Notes under the pieces: generated by a model
What the model was told of the DNA's origin: nothing
Seen by the model: the letters and a program-made list of their open reading frames with translations, nothing else
Database searches by the model: none
Shown: piece after piece, positions 43,018 to 52,940 of the stretch
How the letters are laid out: each line of letters opens with the position of its first letter
Position numbering within the stretch: the stretch's first letter is position 1
Assembly: GCA_963677165.2 (NCBI GenBank)
Contig: CAXXSX010000002.1
Coordinates: forward strand, 186,001-250,000
DNA: 64,000 bases
Reading direction: 5' to 3'
From: JAFGXT01 sp963677165
GTDB lineage: Bacteria; Verrucomicrobiota; Lentisphaeria; Victivallales; SZUA-371
Translations under genes and position numbers: made by a program

Positions 43018-43633
43018 ATTTTGAGTCAAGCTTCATCAACCTGGTTTTCGCATATTTTTTCAGCTGATGCAATGCCCGGGGATGCCGCTCTTCAGTAGTT
43101 TTTTTTGTATCAGATTCCGGATGGAATTCAGCCATCTTCGCAGAAGGCTGAACAACGGGAGCCATCGCACTAACAGGCTGAGATAATACAGCGGTTCGCT
43201 GCTGGCTGCCAGGAATAAACGGCAACTGGCGTTGAAGCGCAGGACGTACACGCTGAGGTTCTCTGGCTAAATTATTGCCTTTCACCGGAGACTTGGTAAC
43301 TTTACGGCACGACAGATTTTCACGAAGCAGTTTTTCATTTTCATGGTCTATCACCAGAAGCTGTTCAAGAAGTGATCCCAGCTCACGAAGCAAAACTTTC
43401 TGTTCTGAAGTTTTTGAATCTGAATCATTCTCTGATTCGCGGACTTTCTTCATAATGGCCTGCTGGTTGTCGAAAACCTCAACAAGTGTCTTCTTTCGCT
43501 CCAGAATCTGCATTACCTCATTAATGCCTACCTGCTGCTTGTCACAGTAAAGCTGCCTTTCCTGCTGAAAAATTGCGAGTAGATCGCTACAGTTTTTTAT
43601 CTGTTTTTTTATCTGTTCCGTTAGCTCTTTCAT
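43010..43633 (-). CDS. FlgN-like coiled-coil protein
   Basis: 207 aa. The first 110 residues (LLAIFQQERQLYCDKQQVGINEVMQILERKKTLVEVFDNQQ) look like FlgN/FliT-type chaperones; the rest is Pro/Arg-rich and likely disordered. Its ATG shares bases with the stop of the TPR gene (TAATG). A second FlgN-like protein besides 8621-9067 could serve different export clients. The resemblance is weak. Confidence 0.6.
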   Translation of the reverse strand: MKELTEQIKKQIKNCSDLLAIFQQERQLYCDKQQVGINEVMQILERKKTLVEVFDNQQAIMKKVRESENDSDSKTSEQKVLLRELGSLLEQLLVIDHENEKLLRENLSCRKVTKSPVKGNNLAREPQRVRPALQRQLPFIPGSQQRTAVLSQPVSAMAPVVQPSAKMAEFHPESDTKKTTEERHPRALHQLKKYAKTRLMKLDSKYA

Positions 43634-45996
43634 TATATTTTGACCCCTTTTGTTTCTTTCAGGTAGTTAGCCCGATCTTCCAGACGGATCAGTTCTCTGA
43701 TAATTTTAAGTTGTTCCCGGATAAATTCATAAGAATCCGGATCATCAATCGCTTTCGTATATTTGCTGTTAAGGATACGTTCATGAGCCTTACTAAGCGT
43801 TTTAAGATCATTTGTCATGAATGTCGGCGTCAGCGCTCTCAATACCCAGTACTGAGCCCACTGCTTCTTACTGTCATGCTTTACAACAGAATTCAGAATG
43901 TTGTCGAAATCATCATTCATTGAATGTGACAACGCGTATTTCAACATTTCTTCATACAATTGACGTTCATACAGTTGTCGAACATTACTCTGAAGCCACT
44001 TGTCTCCACGCACACGCTTAAGCAATTCGTCAGCGTCATAAAAATCTTTCAAAGAACCTTCTTTCATAAGAAGCAAACTCTGTGCCACCTTGAGCTTGAG
44101 GATAATACGCGGGTCCTTTGTGTACATTAAAGCGACAGTGAGGCGACGAAGCGCTTCAGCATTCTGTCCGGACGTCTCCGCCATAAGGGACCAGAAGTAA
44201 TACACATCAGGACCATATTTCTTAACCATGATCTGATCCGAAAAAGATCTCAGCAACTGGTTGGCTTTTTCGATCTTTCCCAACTTCTGGTAACATGCGG
44301 CAATAATCGAAACAGTCTCAACCCAGACTCGATTACGGTTAATATTCTTGTTGCGCGATACATCAAGTTCGTCCGCATAGATCTTTCGAGAAATATCAAG
44401 GGCTGAATCATATAATCCAATCTTATAGTAGTTTCTAAGCAGTTCAAGAAGAGCCTCGCGATAGTACCCGCCTTTAGGGAAACGGTTCAGGTAACGCCGA
44501 CTACGGCATATAATCACCGCCGGAGAAGCATGTGCTTTCAACGCACACAGTAAATCCAAACGCAGAATCTTTTCATCGGCTTTATCCTCTTCAACATAAT
44601 AATGACTCATGTTCAGAGCATCCTGAGCTTTGTCGAAATCTTCCGAAGCGTAATAAAGCTGAGCCAGGACATAATAGGCATTCACTCTTATACTTTTCCA
44701 GGCTTTCAGATGATTGGCCTTGAGATCGGCATAGACATTCAGTAACTGCGCTACATAAAACTTTCGGTCCTTACTATTAATAATGATATTAAAAATCAGA
44801 TTTTCGCCCGAAGAGAAATCGTTGATAAGCTTGCATATTGCGTCAGGATCAGACGTTCTCTGAAACAGGTTACGAGCCACGGAAAACGCCGCATTCCAAT
44901 TCTTGATCTTTTTATACAGATTATAAAGGGCAGTACCGGCCTTCAGACTTGAAGCGGCTACCGGATACTTCTGTAAAGAACGTTTGACAAGCTTAATTGC
45001 TTCTTTATATTCTCCCCGCCCTTCTTCCAGTTTTGCGAGTAACAAAATAGCCTTCACCTTTGACTCCTTCGGAGCCGGTCCGTTGAGCAATCGATTTGAA
45101 ATCCTGTAAGCACGGGAATTATTCTTATCCATTACCGCTATCTCGATTTGTCCAAGTTGACCTTGAGAATAAACCGGACTTACCTTTCCAACCTCACTCT
45201 GTGCTTGTATAAACAACTTTTCAGCTTCAGACTTGAAATAATGATCCGAATGCTTTTCCGATATAGCCTTAACGAGGGCGGGATCTTTTCCCGCGAGATA
45301 CTTTATCAACTGTTTTTTTAATTTATTGTCACTGATGGCGTCTAGCAGCAAATTAGCTTTCGCGATGATTGCTTCACCACGAATATCGGGCTTATCACTT
45401 TGGGAAGCCGCAGTGAACTTTTGAAATGCCGGAGCCATTTTATTCAGCTTAATATAACATTGTGCCATACTCATGTCTGTCTGCCACTTTTCACGCGGAA
45501 GCGTCAACAGCGGATAGGACTTCTTAAACAATTCAAGAGCCCCGCCCCAGTTTTTATTCTCCATCAACAATTCTCCAACCCTGCGATTGAGACTGCTCTT
45601 CAACTCAACAGAACTGGTTAACTGGGACGCGATATTATATTGCCGTACAGCTTTATCAAAAAATACCTGTCTGGACTTCGCATCACGGCTCTTTTGATAG
45701 CGAATCAAATACATATCGCCCCAAAGCATGGTATATTTCAGCTTCTGATCGGCGGACATTATTTCAGGATTGATATTGCCAAGAGTCTTATAATAATAGG
45801 AGATATCCTGTCCTTCTTCAATCGCCTTCTCAGCCCTAAACAGAGTCTCGTCAATATTAATAGCTGTAGTAATTTCAACATCCTGCTTGCTTTTAAAATA
45901 AAGACGTTCTCCCTTCAACAGCAAGGCGACACCGGCTCCGGCAACACCAAGAGCTCCGGCAATGGAAACCAAGGGTAATATGTATTTTTTCTTCAT
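43633..45996 (-). CDS. Large TPR-repeat protein, membrane-anchored
   Basis: 787 aa. MKKKYILPLVSIAGALGVAGAGVALLL is an N-terminal signal anchor, so the remaining 750 residues should be periplasmic. TPR-like helical repeats are spread through it (for example LKAWKSIRVNAYYVLAQLYYASEDFDKAQDALNMS; GQNAEALRRLTVALMYTKDP). These are scaffolds for protein complexes. Its location in the flagellar operon suggests a part in basal-body or motor assembly, unproved. Confidence 0.8.
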   Translation of the reverse strand: MKKKYILPLVSIAGALGVAGAGVALLLKGERLYFKSKQDVEITTAINIDETLFRAEKAIEEGQDISYYYKTLGNINPEIMSADQKLKYTMLWGDMYLIRYQKSRDAKSRQVFFDKAVRQYNIASQLTSSVELKSSLNRRVGELLMENKNWGGALELFKKSYPLLTLPREKWQTDMSMAQCYIKLNKMAPAFQKFTAASQSDKPDIRGEAIIAKANLLLDAISDNKLKKQLIKYLAGKDPALVKAISEKHSDHYFKSEAEKLFIQAQSEVGKVSPVYSQGQLGQIEIAVMDKNNSRAYRISNRLLNGPAPKESKVKAILLLAKLEEGRGEYKEAIKLVKRSLQKYPVAASSLKAGTALYNLYKKIKNWNAAFSVARNLFQRTSDPDAICKLINDFSSGENLIFNIIINSKDRKFYVAQLLNVYADLKANHLKAWKSIRVNAYYVLAQLYYASEDFDKAQDALNMSHYYVEEDKADEKILRLDLLCALKAHASPAVIICRSRRYLNRFPKGGYYREALLELLRNYYKIGLYDSALDISRKIYADELDVSRNKNINRNRVWVETVSIIAACYQKLGKIEKANQLLRSFSDQIMVKKYGPDVYYFWSLMAETSGQNAEALRRLTVALMYTKDPRIILKLKVAQSLLLMKEGSLKDFYDADELLKRVRGDKWLQSNVRQLYERQLYEEMLKYALSHSMNDDFDNILNSVVKHDSKKQWAQYWVLRALTPTFMTNDLKTLSKAHERILNSKYTKAIDDPDSYEFIREQLKIIRELIRLEDRANYLKETKGVKI

Positions 45997-46059
45997 TAAG
46001 CGAACCTGCTCATTTTATATGTCAATGTTCCTCGAAAACCTGTTTTGGAACATTCATTA

Positions 46060-46518
46060 CTATTTGATGTTTTTAAACGCATCCAGCAGAAATTCCCGTT
46101 CATCTCTGCCTACCAGCTCTGGATAACGATCATCATCCGAGTTCGTTTCTGATGCGGCCACCGTATCTTTAACACTCTCAAGCAGTTGTTCCGGTGACAC
46201 TGGTTTTGAAAGCACCAGCTTAACAATATTATGCTTTTCAATTTCCTTTAAGACACTGGAAAGAGCAGCACTGAGATAGATAACCGGCAATTCACGTTCA
46301 GCTTCTTCAAGCATAGAGATTAATGTAATTCCTTTTCCATCACCAAGATCATGATCGCAGATCAACAACGAAAAATCGCGCCGTGCGAGCTCTCTGCGTC
46401 CCTGCCCCATACTTTCGGCAGGAATTGCATGAAAACCAGCCTCCTCCAGAATATCGATGTAATTCATTAAAACCAGAGGATCATCCTCAACAACCAATAC
46501 ATCAAATGATCGCTGCAT
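46060..46518 (-). CDS. Stand-alone response regulator receiver
   Basis: 152 aa. DVLVVEDDPLVLMNYIDILEEAG and LLICDHDLGDGKGITLI contain the acidic pocket and phosphorylatable Asp55; LVLSKPVSPEQLLE gives the conserved Lys. The last 30 residues are not a known output domain. It could be a CheY-like signal to the motor or a phosphorelay step. No dedicated kinase is adjacent other than the PAS kinase of this operon. Confidence 0.88.
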   Translation of the reverse strand: MQRSFDVLVVEDDPLVLMNYIDILEEAGFHAIPAESMGQGRRELARRDFSLLICDHDLGDGKGITLISMLEEAERELPVIYLSAALSSVLKEIEKHNIVKLVLSKPVSPEQLLESVKDTVAASETNSDDDRYPELVGRDEREFLLDAFKNIK

Positions 46519-46530
46519 AATTCTCCCTCA

Positions 46531-47238
46531 TCAGTTGAGATCAACAAACTTTGTATTGTTCTTTATTTTCGGTATAATTAAAGTTGTTCCTTCCGGTATA
46601 ACGCTCTCCGGAGTCAGCACCTTGTCACGATTCGCATCATATATATATTTCCAGGCATCAGCATTGCCGTATACCTCTTTCAACGCACTGATTTCTTTCA
46701 GGGTTCCGGTCTTTTTAACCGTGTAATATTCAAGATCACGTGGGTCGGTTGGAACCTTTTGAGCCGCCTTTTCTTCTCCGGCTGCTTTTTGACGTGCCAT
46801 GGACTCAGCAATTTTAATCACTTCTTCTTCCGCGACGATAAGTTTTTCATCCTCATCAATCTTTTTACGCCAGGAATTCCATTGCTTCGTCAGTTCAGCA
46901 AGAGCAAGAACTTCTTTTTCAATATTCTTTCTTACCTGACGCTCAGCGGAATAACGTTCGGCTTTAAATTGCAGACGCTCAATACGACCAAGACCGCTCA
47001 CGCCTTCCATACTTTTTGCGGAGGTATCATAATCCTTCATCACCTGAACCATGTCATTGATCATATTAATCAGTTTCGTCCGAACCTGATTTTCACTGTT
47101 CTTGTCTTTCTTAAGCTGAGCCTTTAACTTCAAAAGTTTCGCAGATTCATGTTCAATCGCGTAAGTGTTGATTGATGCAAACCCGAGGCAACCTGCCGTT
47201 AAGATTACCAGCCATTTTTCTCTTACCTTCATTTTCAA
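46531..47238 (-). CDS. Secreted LysM-domain protein
   Basis: 235 aa. Signal peptide (KWLVILTAGCLGFASINTYA), a long coiled coil (about 30-160) and a C-terminal LysM domain: YYTVKKTGTLKEISALKEVYGNADAWKYIYDANRD...IPEGTTLIIPKI, which should bind peptidoglycan. Start TTG 47238 has GGAG 8 bp upstream; ATG 47232 is an alternative. It is the first gene after a sigma-54-type promoter. It may anchor the motor scaffold to the wall. Confidence 0.85.
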   Translation of the reverse strand: MKMKVREKWLVILTAGCLGFASINTYAIEHESAKLLKLKAQLKKDKNSENQVRTKLINMINDMVQVMKDYDTSAKSMEGVSGLGRIERLQFKAERYSAERQVRKNIEKEVLALAELTKQWNSWRKKIDEDEKLIVAEEEVIKIAESMARQKAAGEEKAAQKVPTDPRDLEYYTVKKTGTLKEISALKEVYGNADAWKYIYDANRDKVLTPESVIPEGTTLIIPKIKNNTKFVDLN

Positions 47239-47709
47239 TCCATATTCTCCAGATGTTTTTGTATCCGATTAATTGCACTGAGTTTGAAACGCAATATACA
47301 TGCCAGTTGTATTTTTCCAATAAGACGTATTTCAAGTAAATTATAAAGAACGGATAAATCATGCCACACTTGCAAACACTATCGATATATAATATATTAG
47401 TTCAAGCTTTACTGCAATACTTTTTATCCGGCATCCTGAATCCTTTCAACGGATAATGGCGGAAAATCTCCGCCGATAAGTAATGTTTCTGTACAACGTA
47501 CAATATATTATATACGACAAAACGGGAGAACAGAACCAAAATCCTGAATAAAACAACCGGACAATGGTATTTATTGTTCCAAATCAGCCACGATCCGGCA
47601 TTTTTTCATATGTATAATTGCCATACCGAATGATAATGGTACGTTTCCTGCTCATTTATGTTGCGATTGTTGTTTTTTAATTTACATTTAACTTATTTCT
47701 GGAAGTGGA
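47239..47709. other. Divergent intergenic region, LysM / PhnD-like genes
   Basis: 471 bp, AT-rich. It holds the reverse sigma-54-type promoter at 47290-47305 and a GGCGGA-aaatc-TCCGCC hairpin at 47458-47474. No gene is visible, and I do not see a clear promoter for the forward genes. Confidence 0.6.
47290..47305 (-). promoter_or_regulatory. Sigma-54-type promoter for the second flagellar block
   Basis: Reverse strand TGGCATGTATATTGCG: GG and GC are separated by exactly 10 bp and TTGC is complete. It predicts a start near 47279, about 41 bases before the LysM gene. The activator encoded downstream could therefore control its own operon. Confidence 0.75.
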
Positions 47710-48624
47710 ATGAAGAAACTGAACAGAGTAATAATGATTCTGGGGATATTTCTGATGCTTGATGTTATCGCATTCGGCATTGTTGCGATTTTCGACAGAA
47801 GGTTCGAACCTATCGTTAATGTTGACACAATTCGACTGGGAATAACCCCGGACCCCGATCGCCTCGAAACGGAAAAAACCATTGATAACTTTTTCCGGGT
47901 CCTTAGTCATAATAAGGATTTTGATCTGCGCCCCTGCTACACAACAAGCTTTGACGAAGCAATTGCCGGGTTTATTAATGGAACAGTTGACCTGTTATAC
48001 ATAAATCCAGCCTATTTTTTATATCTCAAGAAAGAATATGATGCCCGCGGTGTAGTGTTTCAACGCTATTCCAAGCAGGAGATGGAATACAATCACGCCA
48101 TCCTTCTTTCCACAAAACCCTTGAAACATATTTCCGACTCCCGCGGATTAAAAATCGCCTTTACCAGCAAATATTCTATGGGCGGATATCTGGTTCCCCA
48201 TAAGCACCTGATCAATAATATTAACGAAGATCTGGACAAATGGTTTTCAAAAATTGAATTCACCGGTTCAAACCAGTATTCCCTGGAAGCCATGCTCGAC
48301 GGGAAAGTAGATATCATGGCTTGTGACCTGATGAGCATAACCCATAATAAGCTTTACAAACGTAATGCGGCCAAACTGCACATATTATGGGTATCTCAGA
48401 AATTGCCGGAATCTCTTATTTGCGTAAGCATCAAAAGCCTTGAAAGTGAATTATACAGTCAGATTGCCCTTGACCAATTTGCAAATTCGCTCTGGAAGCT
48501 TTCACGGATGGAATCATTATACAACCGGAACTCCATGAATTTTGTGCCGGTTAATTATGAATATGAACAGGAATTGAAAAAACTTGAAAAGTTCCTATTC
48601 TCAACCAAAAACAATAAAAAATAA
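47710..48624 (+). CDS. PhnD-like periplasmic binding protein
   Basis: 304 aa. An N-terminal membrane anchor (IMILGIFLMLDVIAFGIVAI), then VDTIRLGITPDPDR and FNGTVDLLYINPAYFLYL, the fold and pocket of PhnD/phosphonate-type binding proteins. There is no ABC transporter gene beside it. The next gene is a HAMP sensor-kinase-like protein, a pairing in which the binding protein acts as the extracytoplasmic sensor. Ligand unknown. A GGAAGTGG site precedes the ATG. Confidence 0.85.
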   Translation: MKKLNRVIMILGIFLMLDVIAFGIVAIFDRRFEPIVNVDTIRLGITPDPDRLETEKTIDNFFRVLSHNKDFDLRPCYTTSFDEAIAGFINGTVDLLYINPAYFLYLKKEYDARGVVFQRYSKQEMEYNHAILLSTKPLKHISDSRGLKIAFTSKYSMGGYLVPHKHLINNINEDLDKWFSKIEFTGSNQYSLEAMLDGKVDIMACDLMSITHNKLYKRNAAKLHILWVSQKLPESLICVSIKSLESELYSQIALDQFANSLWKLSRMESLYNRNSMNFVPVNYEYEQELKKLEKFLFSTKNNKK

Positions 48625-48650
48625 ACTCAATTTTCAGGAGCAATAATTAT

Positions 48651-50249
48651 ATGTTTGGCAAAAGTATCAGGTTTCAGTTCTCCTCTATTGGAATCCTTTA
48701 TCTAATGTTCGCACTGCTGGTCATCGTGGAAATGTTTTACGTTTACCGGCGGGAACAAACCGATATCATGGAATTACGCCGTACTCATGATACCATCAGT
48801 GAATATCTCAGGTTGGAAGATGATGAAATCCAGCTAATTCACCGGATTCGGACATTTATTGCCAACGGAGTAAATCGCACCAATGCATCCAAATTGGATG
48901 TTCTTGATGAAGATATCGGCAAATGGTTTGCTAAAATTGAATTCTGGAAACAGAAAATGGCTTCCTGGAAAATTTCCGAAGATGCCGGAAGTCTGGAAAA
49001 TTCGGTCTTCTCAAAAAATTTCATGTACAACAAAAGAAGACAGGCAAATGCCTATAAACGCGCCATTCAATGCTGTCGTGAGAACAAAACGCTTGAAGCT
49101 CAACATGTTTTAAATATCGAAGCACGGTTTTCACATTCCGTACACGATACAATAGAGCTGATCAACGCAAAAACTGAACTGCGACTGGAAAGCAGTCTCA
49201 AAACCCTGCGTACATTCTTCATGATAATGACAATAGGCTGTCTTTTTGCCCTGGCTCTACTGGTTATCGTCGGAACCGGTGTTTATCGCAGTATCATTGG
49301 CAGCATCAATAAAATCGACCTGGCGACAAAACGTATCAGCAGTGGTAATTTCAGCGGAGGTGTAAAAATATCATCGCCAAAAGAACTGGCTTTTCTGGCC
49401 AGTTCCTTCAATACCATGCAGAATACAATTAAACTGAGAGATGCAAAAATCCATGAGGACGCTGAAGATATCAAGAAAATCAATGAATTCCTGGAACAAA
49501 AAGTAATCAGTTGCAATCGAAGCATTGACCAGCAGGATGAAGCTCTCTCTCGCAAAAACGATGAAATTGACCAGACTCTACATATGATGTCTGATGAACT
49601 CGACTCCAGGATCAAAGAGGTAAATACCGCCAGTAAGACCCTGTTTGAGCTGGAAGACAATCCTCTCACCGACGATGCCAGAATAGTAGAACAACTTCAG
49701 AAACTTATTCGCGGTATGAAACGTCTGCATTCAATGTCTGAACAACTGACAACTCTGGCTGGCGTCGGAACGGAGATCATGCATGTCCAGCACCTACCGA
49801 TGGGTGCTGTTCTTAAAAATATTACGGAACACCTTAAATTTCATCTGGGAATGGCAGGTGCAGAACTGATTATTGGCGACAATATCATTGATTGCCAGGG
49901 CGACGGTTCCATGCTGGAACAGGCCTTCATCAAAATCGTGGAAAACTCTATACGGTTCCGTTCTCCTGATCGCCCCTGTCATATTGAAATATCATCCGAA
50001 ATGGATATTCTTTTTGTCCGCTACAAAATAACCGACAATGGAATCGGCATTCCGAAAGAGTCCCGGGGAAAGGTTTTTCAAGCCTTCTATCAGCTTGATC
50101 CGGAAAAGTCCGAAGGCGAAGGTCTCGGCCTGGCCATTGTTCACCGCACTGTCGACCTTCATAACGGCAGAATTTGGGTAGAAGACGGCCCGGACAAAGT
50201 CGGAACTACGATCATTATCGAATTACCCAAACAGCAACAGAAGCACTGA
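48651..50249 (+). CDS. HAMP sensor histidine-kinase-like protein lacking the usual phospho-His
   Basis: 532 aa. TM1 about 11-31, a periplasmic helical domain to about 188, TM2 about 189-212, HAMP about 213-263, a coiled coil, then a HisKA-like helix pair and a HATPase. The ATP site is intact: N432 (ENSIRF), DNGIGIP and GEGLGLAI. In the phytochrome-type helix where ASHDLQEP would lie, the sequence reads MMSDELDSR (312-320), with Asp where His is expected; His311 is four residues away. Kinase, phosphatase or pure sensor activity is thus uncertain. No response regulator is adjacent. It follows the PhnD-like gene by 26 bp. Confidence 0.85.
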   Translation: MFGKSIRFQFSSIGILYLMFALLVIVEMFYVYRREQTDIMELRRTHDTISEYLRLEDDEIQLIHRIRTFIANGVNRTNASKLDVLDEDIGKWFAKIEFWKQKMASWKISEDAGSLENSVFSKNFMYNKRRQANAYKRAIQCCRENKTLEAQHVLNIEARFSHSVHDTIELINAKTELRLESSLKTLRTFFMIMTIGCLFALALLVIVGTGVYRSIIGSINKIDLATKRISSGNFSGGVKISSPKELAFLASSFNTMQNTIKLRDAKIHEDAEDIKKINEFLEQKVISCNRSIDQQDEALSRKNDEIDQTLHMMSDELDSRIKEVNTASKTLFELEDNPLTDDARIVEQLQKLIRGMKRLHSMSEQLTTLAGVGTEIMHVQHLPMGAVLKNITEHLKFHLGMAGAELIIGDNIIDCQGDGSMLEQAFIKIVENSIRFRSPDRPCHIEISSEMDILFVRYKITDNGIGIPKESRGKVFQAFYQLDPEKSEGEGLGLAIVHRTVDLHNGRIWVEDGPDKVGTTIIIELPKQQQKH

Positions 50250-50253
50250 TCTA

Positions 50254-50283
50254 AAGTTCCGGGTTTATTTCAAACCGGGACTT
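50254..50283. terminator. Hairpin between convergent genes
   Basis: AAGTTCCGGGTTT and AAACCGGGACTT form a stem of about 12 pairs with a single bulged G. There is no long T-run, so it is a moderate bidirectional terminator at best. Confidence 0.45.
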
Positions 50284-50292
50284 GGTTTGAAT

Positions 50293-52227
50293 TTAATGCA
50301 GGATTGATGGTCCGGAACGGCCACCGCCTGAACCACTCGGCCAGCTGGTGCACAAATCCTCGTTGGTCTCTCCGTCAGGATCATCTTCGTCAACTGGCGT
50401 ATCCAACCAGTCAATGCCTTCCTGACGCCAGTCCGGATCGCTGAGACTGACCAGTGCATTATGGTATTTCAAAAGTTTTTCGGTATAGCCGTTTGAATCC
50501 ATCCATTCCAACATATCATCAAAACCTCCGGACTCGGCCAAAGCCGGCAGATATTCCGTTAGAAAAATCATGAAAGAATCGTCATCATCCATATCCGCGC
50601 CATTCGGGTATTCCAAAGAAACCGGAATCAGGGCGCTATGAGTAAAGACCGGCAAAATAACCGAAATCGTATTGGGCGTATAATAGGTTCCACCAGATGA
50701 AAGGCGTCCGAAAGGTTTGGCGGCAGAGTCGGTAGTTAAAGTATCGGGACCTTGCTCCAGTTTAATTTCTGCCTGCTTAAGTGCAGATGAATAGTCCTCG
50801 GAATTAACATTATCAGCCCAACTTAGATCATCCCCAAGATAAGACTTGTCTGTCTGTGAATCATCAAGAGAACCGCTGTCATCAAACTTTTTCCAGTGCG
50901 ACGTAATAGTACTCGGAGTTCTATTCGTCTTGATATAGGAAATACAACCGGCATAAGTATAACCATCTTGGAACCCGCCGCGCAGCCAGTTCCCCCAGTT
51001 GGTAATAACCTCGTCATCATAATCCGCCCAGCTGCTGTCGTATACTGCCCAGACGATACTGCCCATGATCTTATCATGGAATTTCCAATCTTCGTCATCT
51101 GCATCTTTATTTGCGGTGCTCATATCACTTGTAGATGTATACGGATCTGCTTTATCCGTAAACAAACTGCTCGTGTCCTCATCACTACTTGCGAGAGCAG
51201 TCAGTGATCTGGCAGTGAAAAGACTGGAAAAAGCATCCTCCTGCGCGAGCACGCCTTCAGCTGCAGTGTCCGAATAATAAGCTGCCTCACTGAATGCGGA
51301 AAAACTTATACCGACAGTCAGATACTCCGACTCACCGGGAAATTGCATGGAATCCATAACCACAGAGATATTCTGCCACCAGTTGTCAGCAAGACCACTG
51401 CGCAAAATCTGTCTTAATGTGTAATAACACCAGCTTTTGCTGTTTATTGCGGAATAAAGCCCCTCGTCAGTTAGAAAATCATAACCATCAATCTCAGGAT
51501 AATTTAAGTAATTCGGATGAGGATCAACCGCAAAACCGTAAGCATATGAGTTATCTACTTGAAGTACCTGGTACAACATCGCGGCATATGGTTCACGCCA
51601 ATAGAAGCTGGTACCGGCAATTGTCTGAGAGGTGAGAGTAGTATATTTATTGGCTTCAAGCAAATCGTTGTAATGCTTGAGCCCTGTAGAACAGCAGCCA
51701 GCACTCCGGGTTAAACCATTATTTTTTGCTGCCTGCTGCAACGCCCCCAATCCCAGCATTGGACCGACAAAAGAAAGCCGGACCTGCATTTCAGTCAGGT
51801 TGAGCATAGCAGCTTTAAAACGAGTTATCTGAGGCAGAATAGTGTTGGTATAATACTGCTCACGGTTTTCCTTTGCTTCAGTGGTATCAGCAGTATATTC
51901 TTCCGTATCCGGAATCGCCGCATAACTGTCATTAGCAGTATCATCAGTAAAGTCTGTAATCAGGACAGTAGTTCCTTTGATCAGGTTGATCTCGCCAATC
52001 ATATTCAGCGTATGACGCTGCCACTCGGCACCAACCAGAGCCGCGGAATCCACAGCCGACACCGTTTTAGCTTTGAGTTTGATAATATGTTGAATATCAA
52101 CAAGAAAAAGACACACCATCAGCATAATCAGCAACACCAACATGATAAGGATCAGTGTCTGACCATTCTGACGGCAACTCTGCACATTACCGATAAGCTT
52201 ATTTTTATTGACAGGACAACTTGACAT
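50293..52227 (-). CDS. TadG-like protein of the Flp/Tad pilus group
   Basis: 644 aa from ATG 52227, with GGAG 8 bp upstream; the ATG at 52245 overlaps the TadE-like gene. NGQTLILIMLVLLIMLMVCLFLVDIQHIIKLKAKTVSAVDSAALVGAEW is the TadE/TadG-type N-terminal segment with one helix. The remaining 560 residues are acidic and Ser/Tyr/Asp-rich, and should lie outside. Likely a minor pilin or pilus-associated protein. It is the last gene of a four-gene pilin-like group. Confidence 0.7.
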   Translation of the reverse strand: MSSCPVNKNKLIGNVQSCRQNGQTLILIMLVLLIMLMVCLFLVDIQHIIKLKAKTVSAVDSAALVGAEWQRHTLNMIGEINLIKGTTVLITDFTDDTANDSYAAIPDTEEYTADTTEAKENREQYYTNTILPQITRFKAAMLNLTEMQVRLSFVGPMLGLGALQQAAKNNGLTRSAGCCSTGLKHYNDLLEANKYTTLTSQTIAGTSFYWREPYAAMLYQVLQVDNSYAYGFAVDPHPNYLNYPEIDGYDFLTDEGLYSAINSKSWCYYTLRQILRSGLADNWWQNISVVMDSMQFPGESEYLTVGISFSAFSEAAYYSDTAAEGVLAQEDAFSSLFTARSLTALASSDEDTSSLFTDKADPYTSTSDMSTANKDADDEDWKFHDKIMGSIVWAVYDSSWADYDDEVITNWGNWLRGGFQDGYTYAGCISYIKTNRTPSTITSHWKKFDDSGSLDDSQTDKSYLGDDLSWADNVNSEDYSSALKQAEIKLEQGPDTLTTDSAAKPFGRLSSGGTYYTPNTISVILPVFTHSALIPVSLEYPNGADMDDDDSFMIFLTEYLPALAESGGFDDMLEWMDSNGYTEKLLKYHNALVSLSDPDWRQEGIDWLDTPVDEDDPDGETNEDLCTSWPSGSGGGRSGPSILH

Positions 52228-52241
52228 AGACAGAACTCCGA

Positions 52242-52856
52242 TCAATTGCTGTCGAGGAATCGCGAGGCATAATTAACTTCAACTGCTTCCTCGCTGGTGA
52301 TATCAAAATTATCGTAGCCGGAAAAGAACAGATCCATTATACTGTAGGACGGATAATCTTCAAATCCCACCTGCCAGCCTACAACATCAGTAGCATTGAG
52401 ACCCGTTCGGTTAATGTCCAATGAGGTCGAGTTTTCCTTATAGATGCCATTATTGACGTTCTCACCATTCCAATACTCGTATTCGATCCACATATATCCA
52501 GGAATATACTGGTTGATAAGTTGCTTTTCATATGTCACTGCCCCAGTCATGGAGCTGGAATCAACATTGCCATAACTCCAGCCAAGTGAATCGGGATAGG
52601 TTCTCCTGCCGGAAGCCGGAATCGCCGCACATTGTGCCCGCCTTCTCACCAGATAAGGCTTGAAACCGACTGAGGCTGACCTGGAGGCCGACATGGAAGC
52701 ATAATTGGTAATCATGTTGGCAAGGGAAATATTGAACAATTCCAGAAAAGAAAACAGCAACAGCAAAATCACGAACATGCATATAATACTTTCGATCATA
52801 CTTTGTCCATTTTCATGCCGGTTCGGTACTATTTTCTTTTCTCCGCATAAGTACAT
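52242..52856 (-). CDS. TadE-like minor pilin
   Basis: 204 aa from ATG 52856 (AAAGGG 5 bp upstream); an ATG at 52886 has no ribosome site. ENGQSMIESIICMFVILLLLFSFLELFNISLAN is a TadE-like N-terminus: a polar GQ, a conserved Glu and a hydrophobic helix. The mature part has a TadE-like Tyr/Trp-rich end. It would be processed by a TadV-type peptidase. No peptidase, ATPase or secretin gene is in this cluster. Confidence 0.7.
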   Translation of the reverse strand: MYLCGEKKIVPNRHENGQSMIESIICMFVILLLLFSFLELFNISLANMITNYASMSASRSASVGFKPYLVRRRAQCAAIPASGRRTYPDSLGWSYGNVDSSSMTGAVTYEKQLINQYIPGYMWIEYEYWNGENVNNGIYKENSTSLDINRTGLNATDVVGWQVGFEDYPSYSIMDLFFSGYDNFDITSEEAVEVNYASRFLDSN

Positions 52857-52940
52857 AGATACCCTTTGCTGCTGAAACAGTAGCATCAGTGAATGTTTGA
52901 AATTTTCGGAAAGCTATACTGCTACAACAACAGTTCAGAG

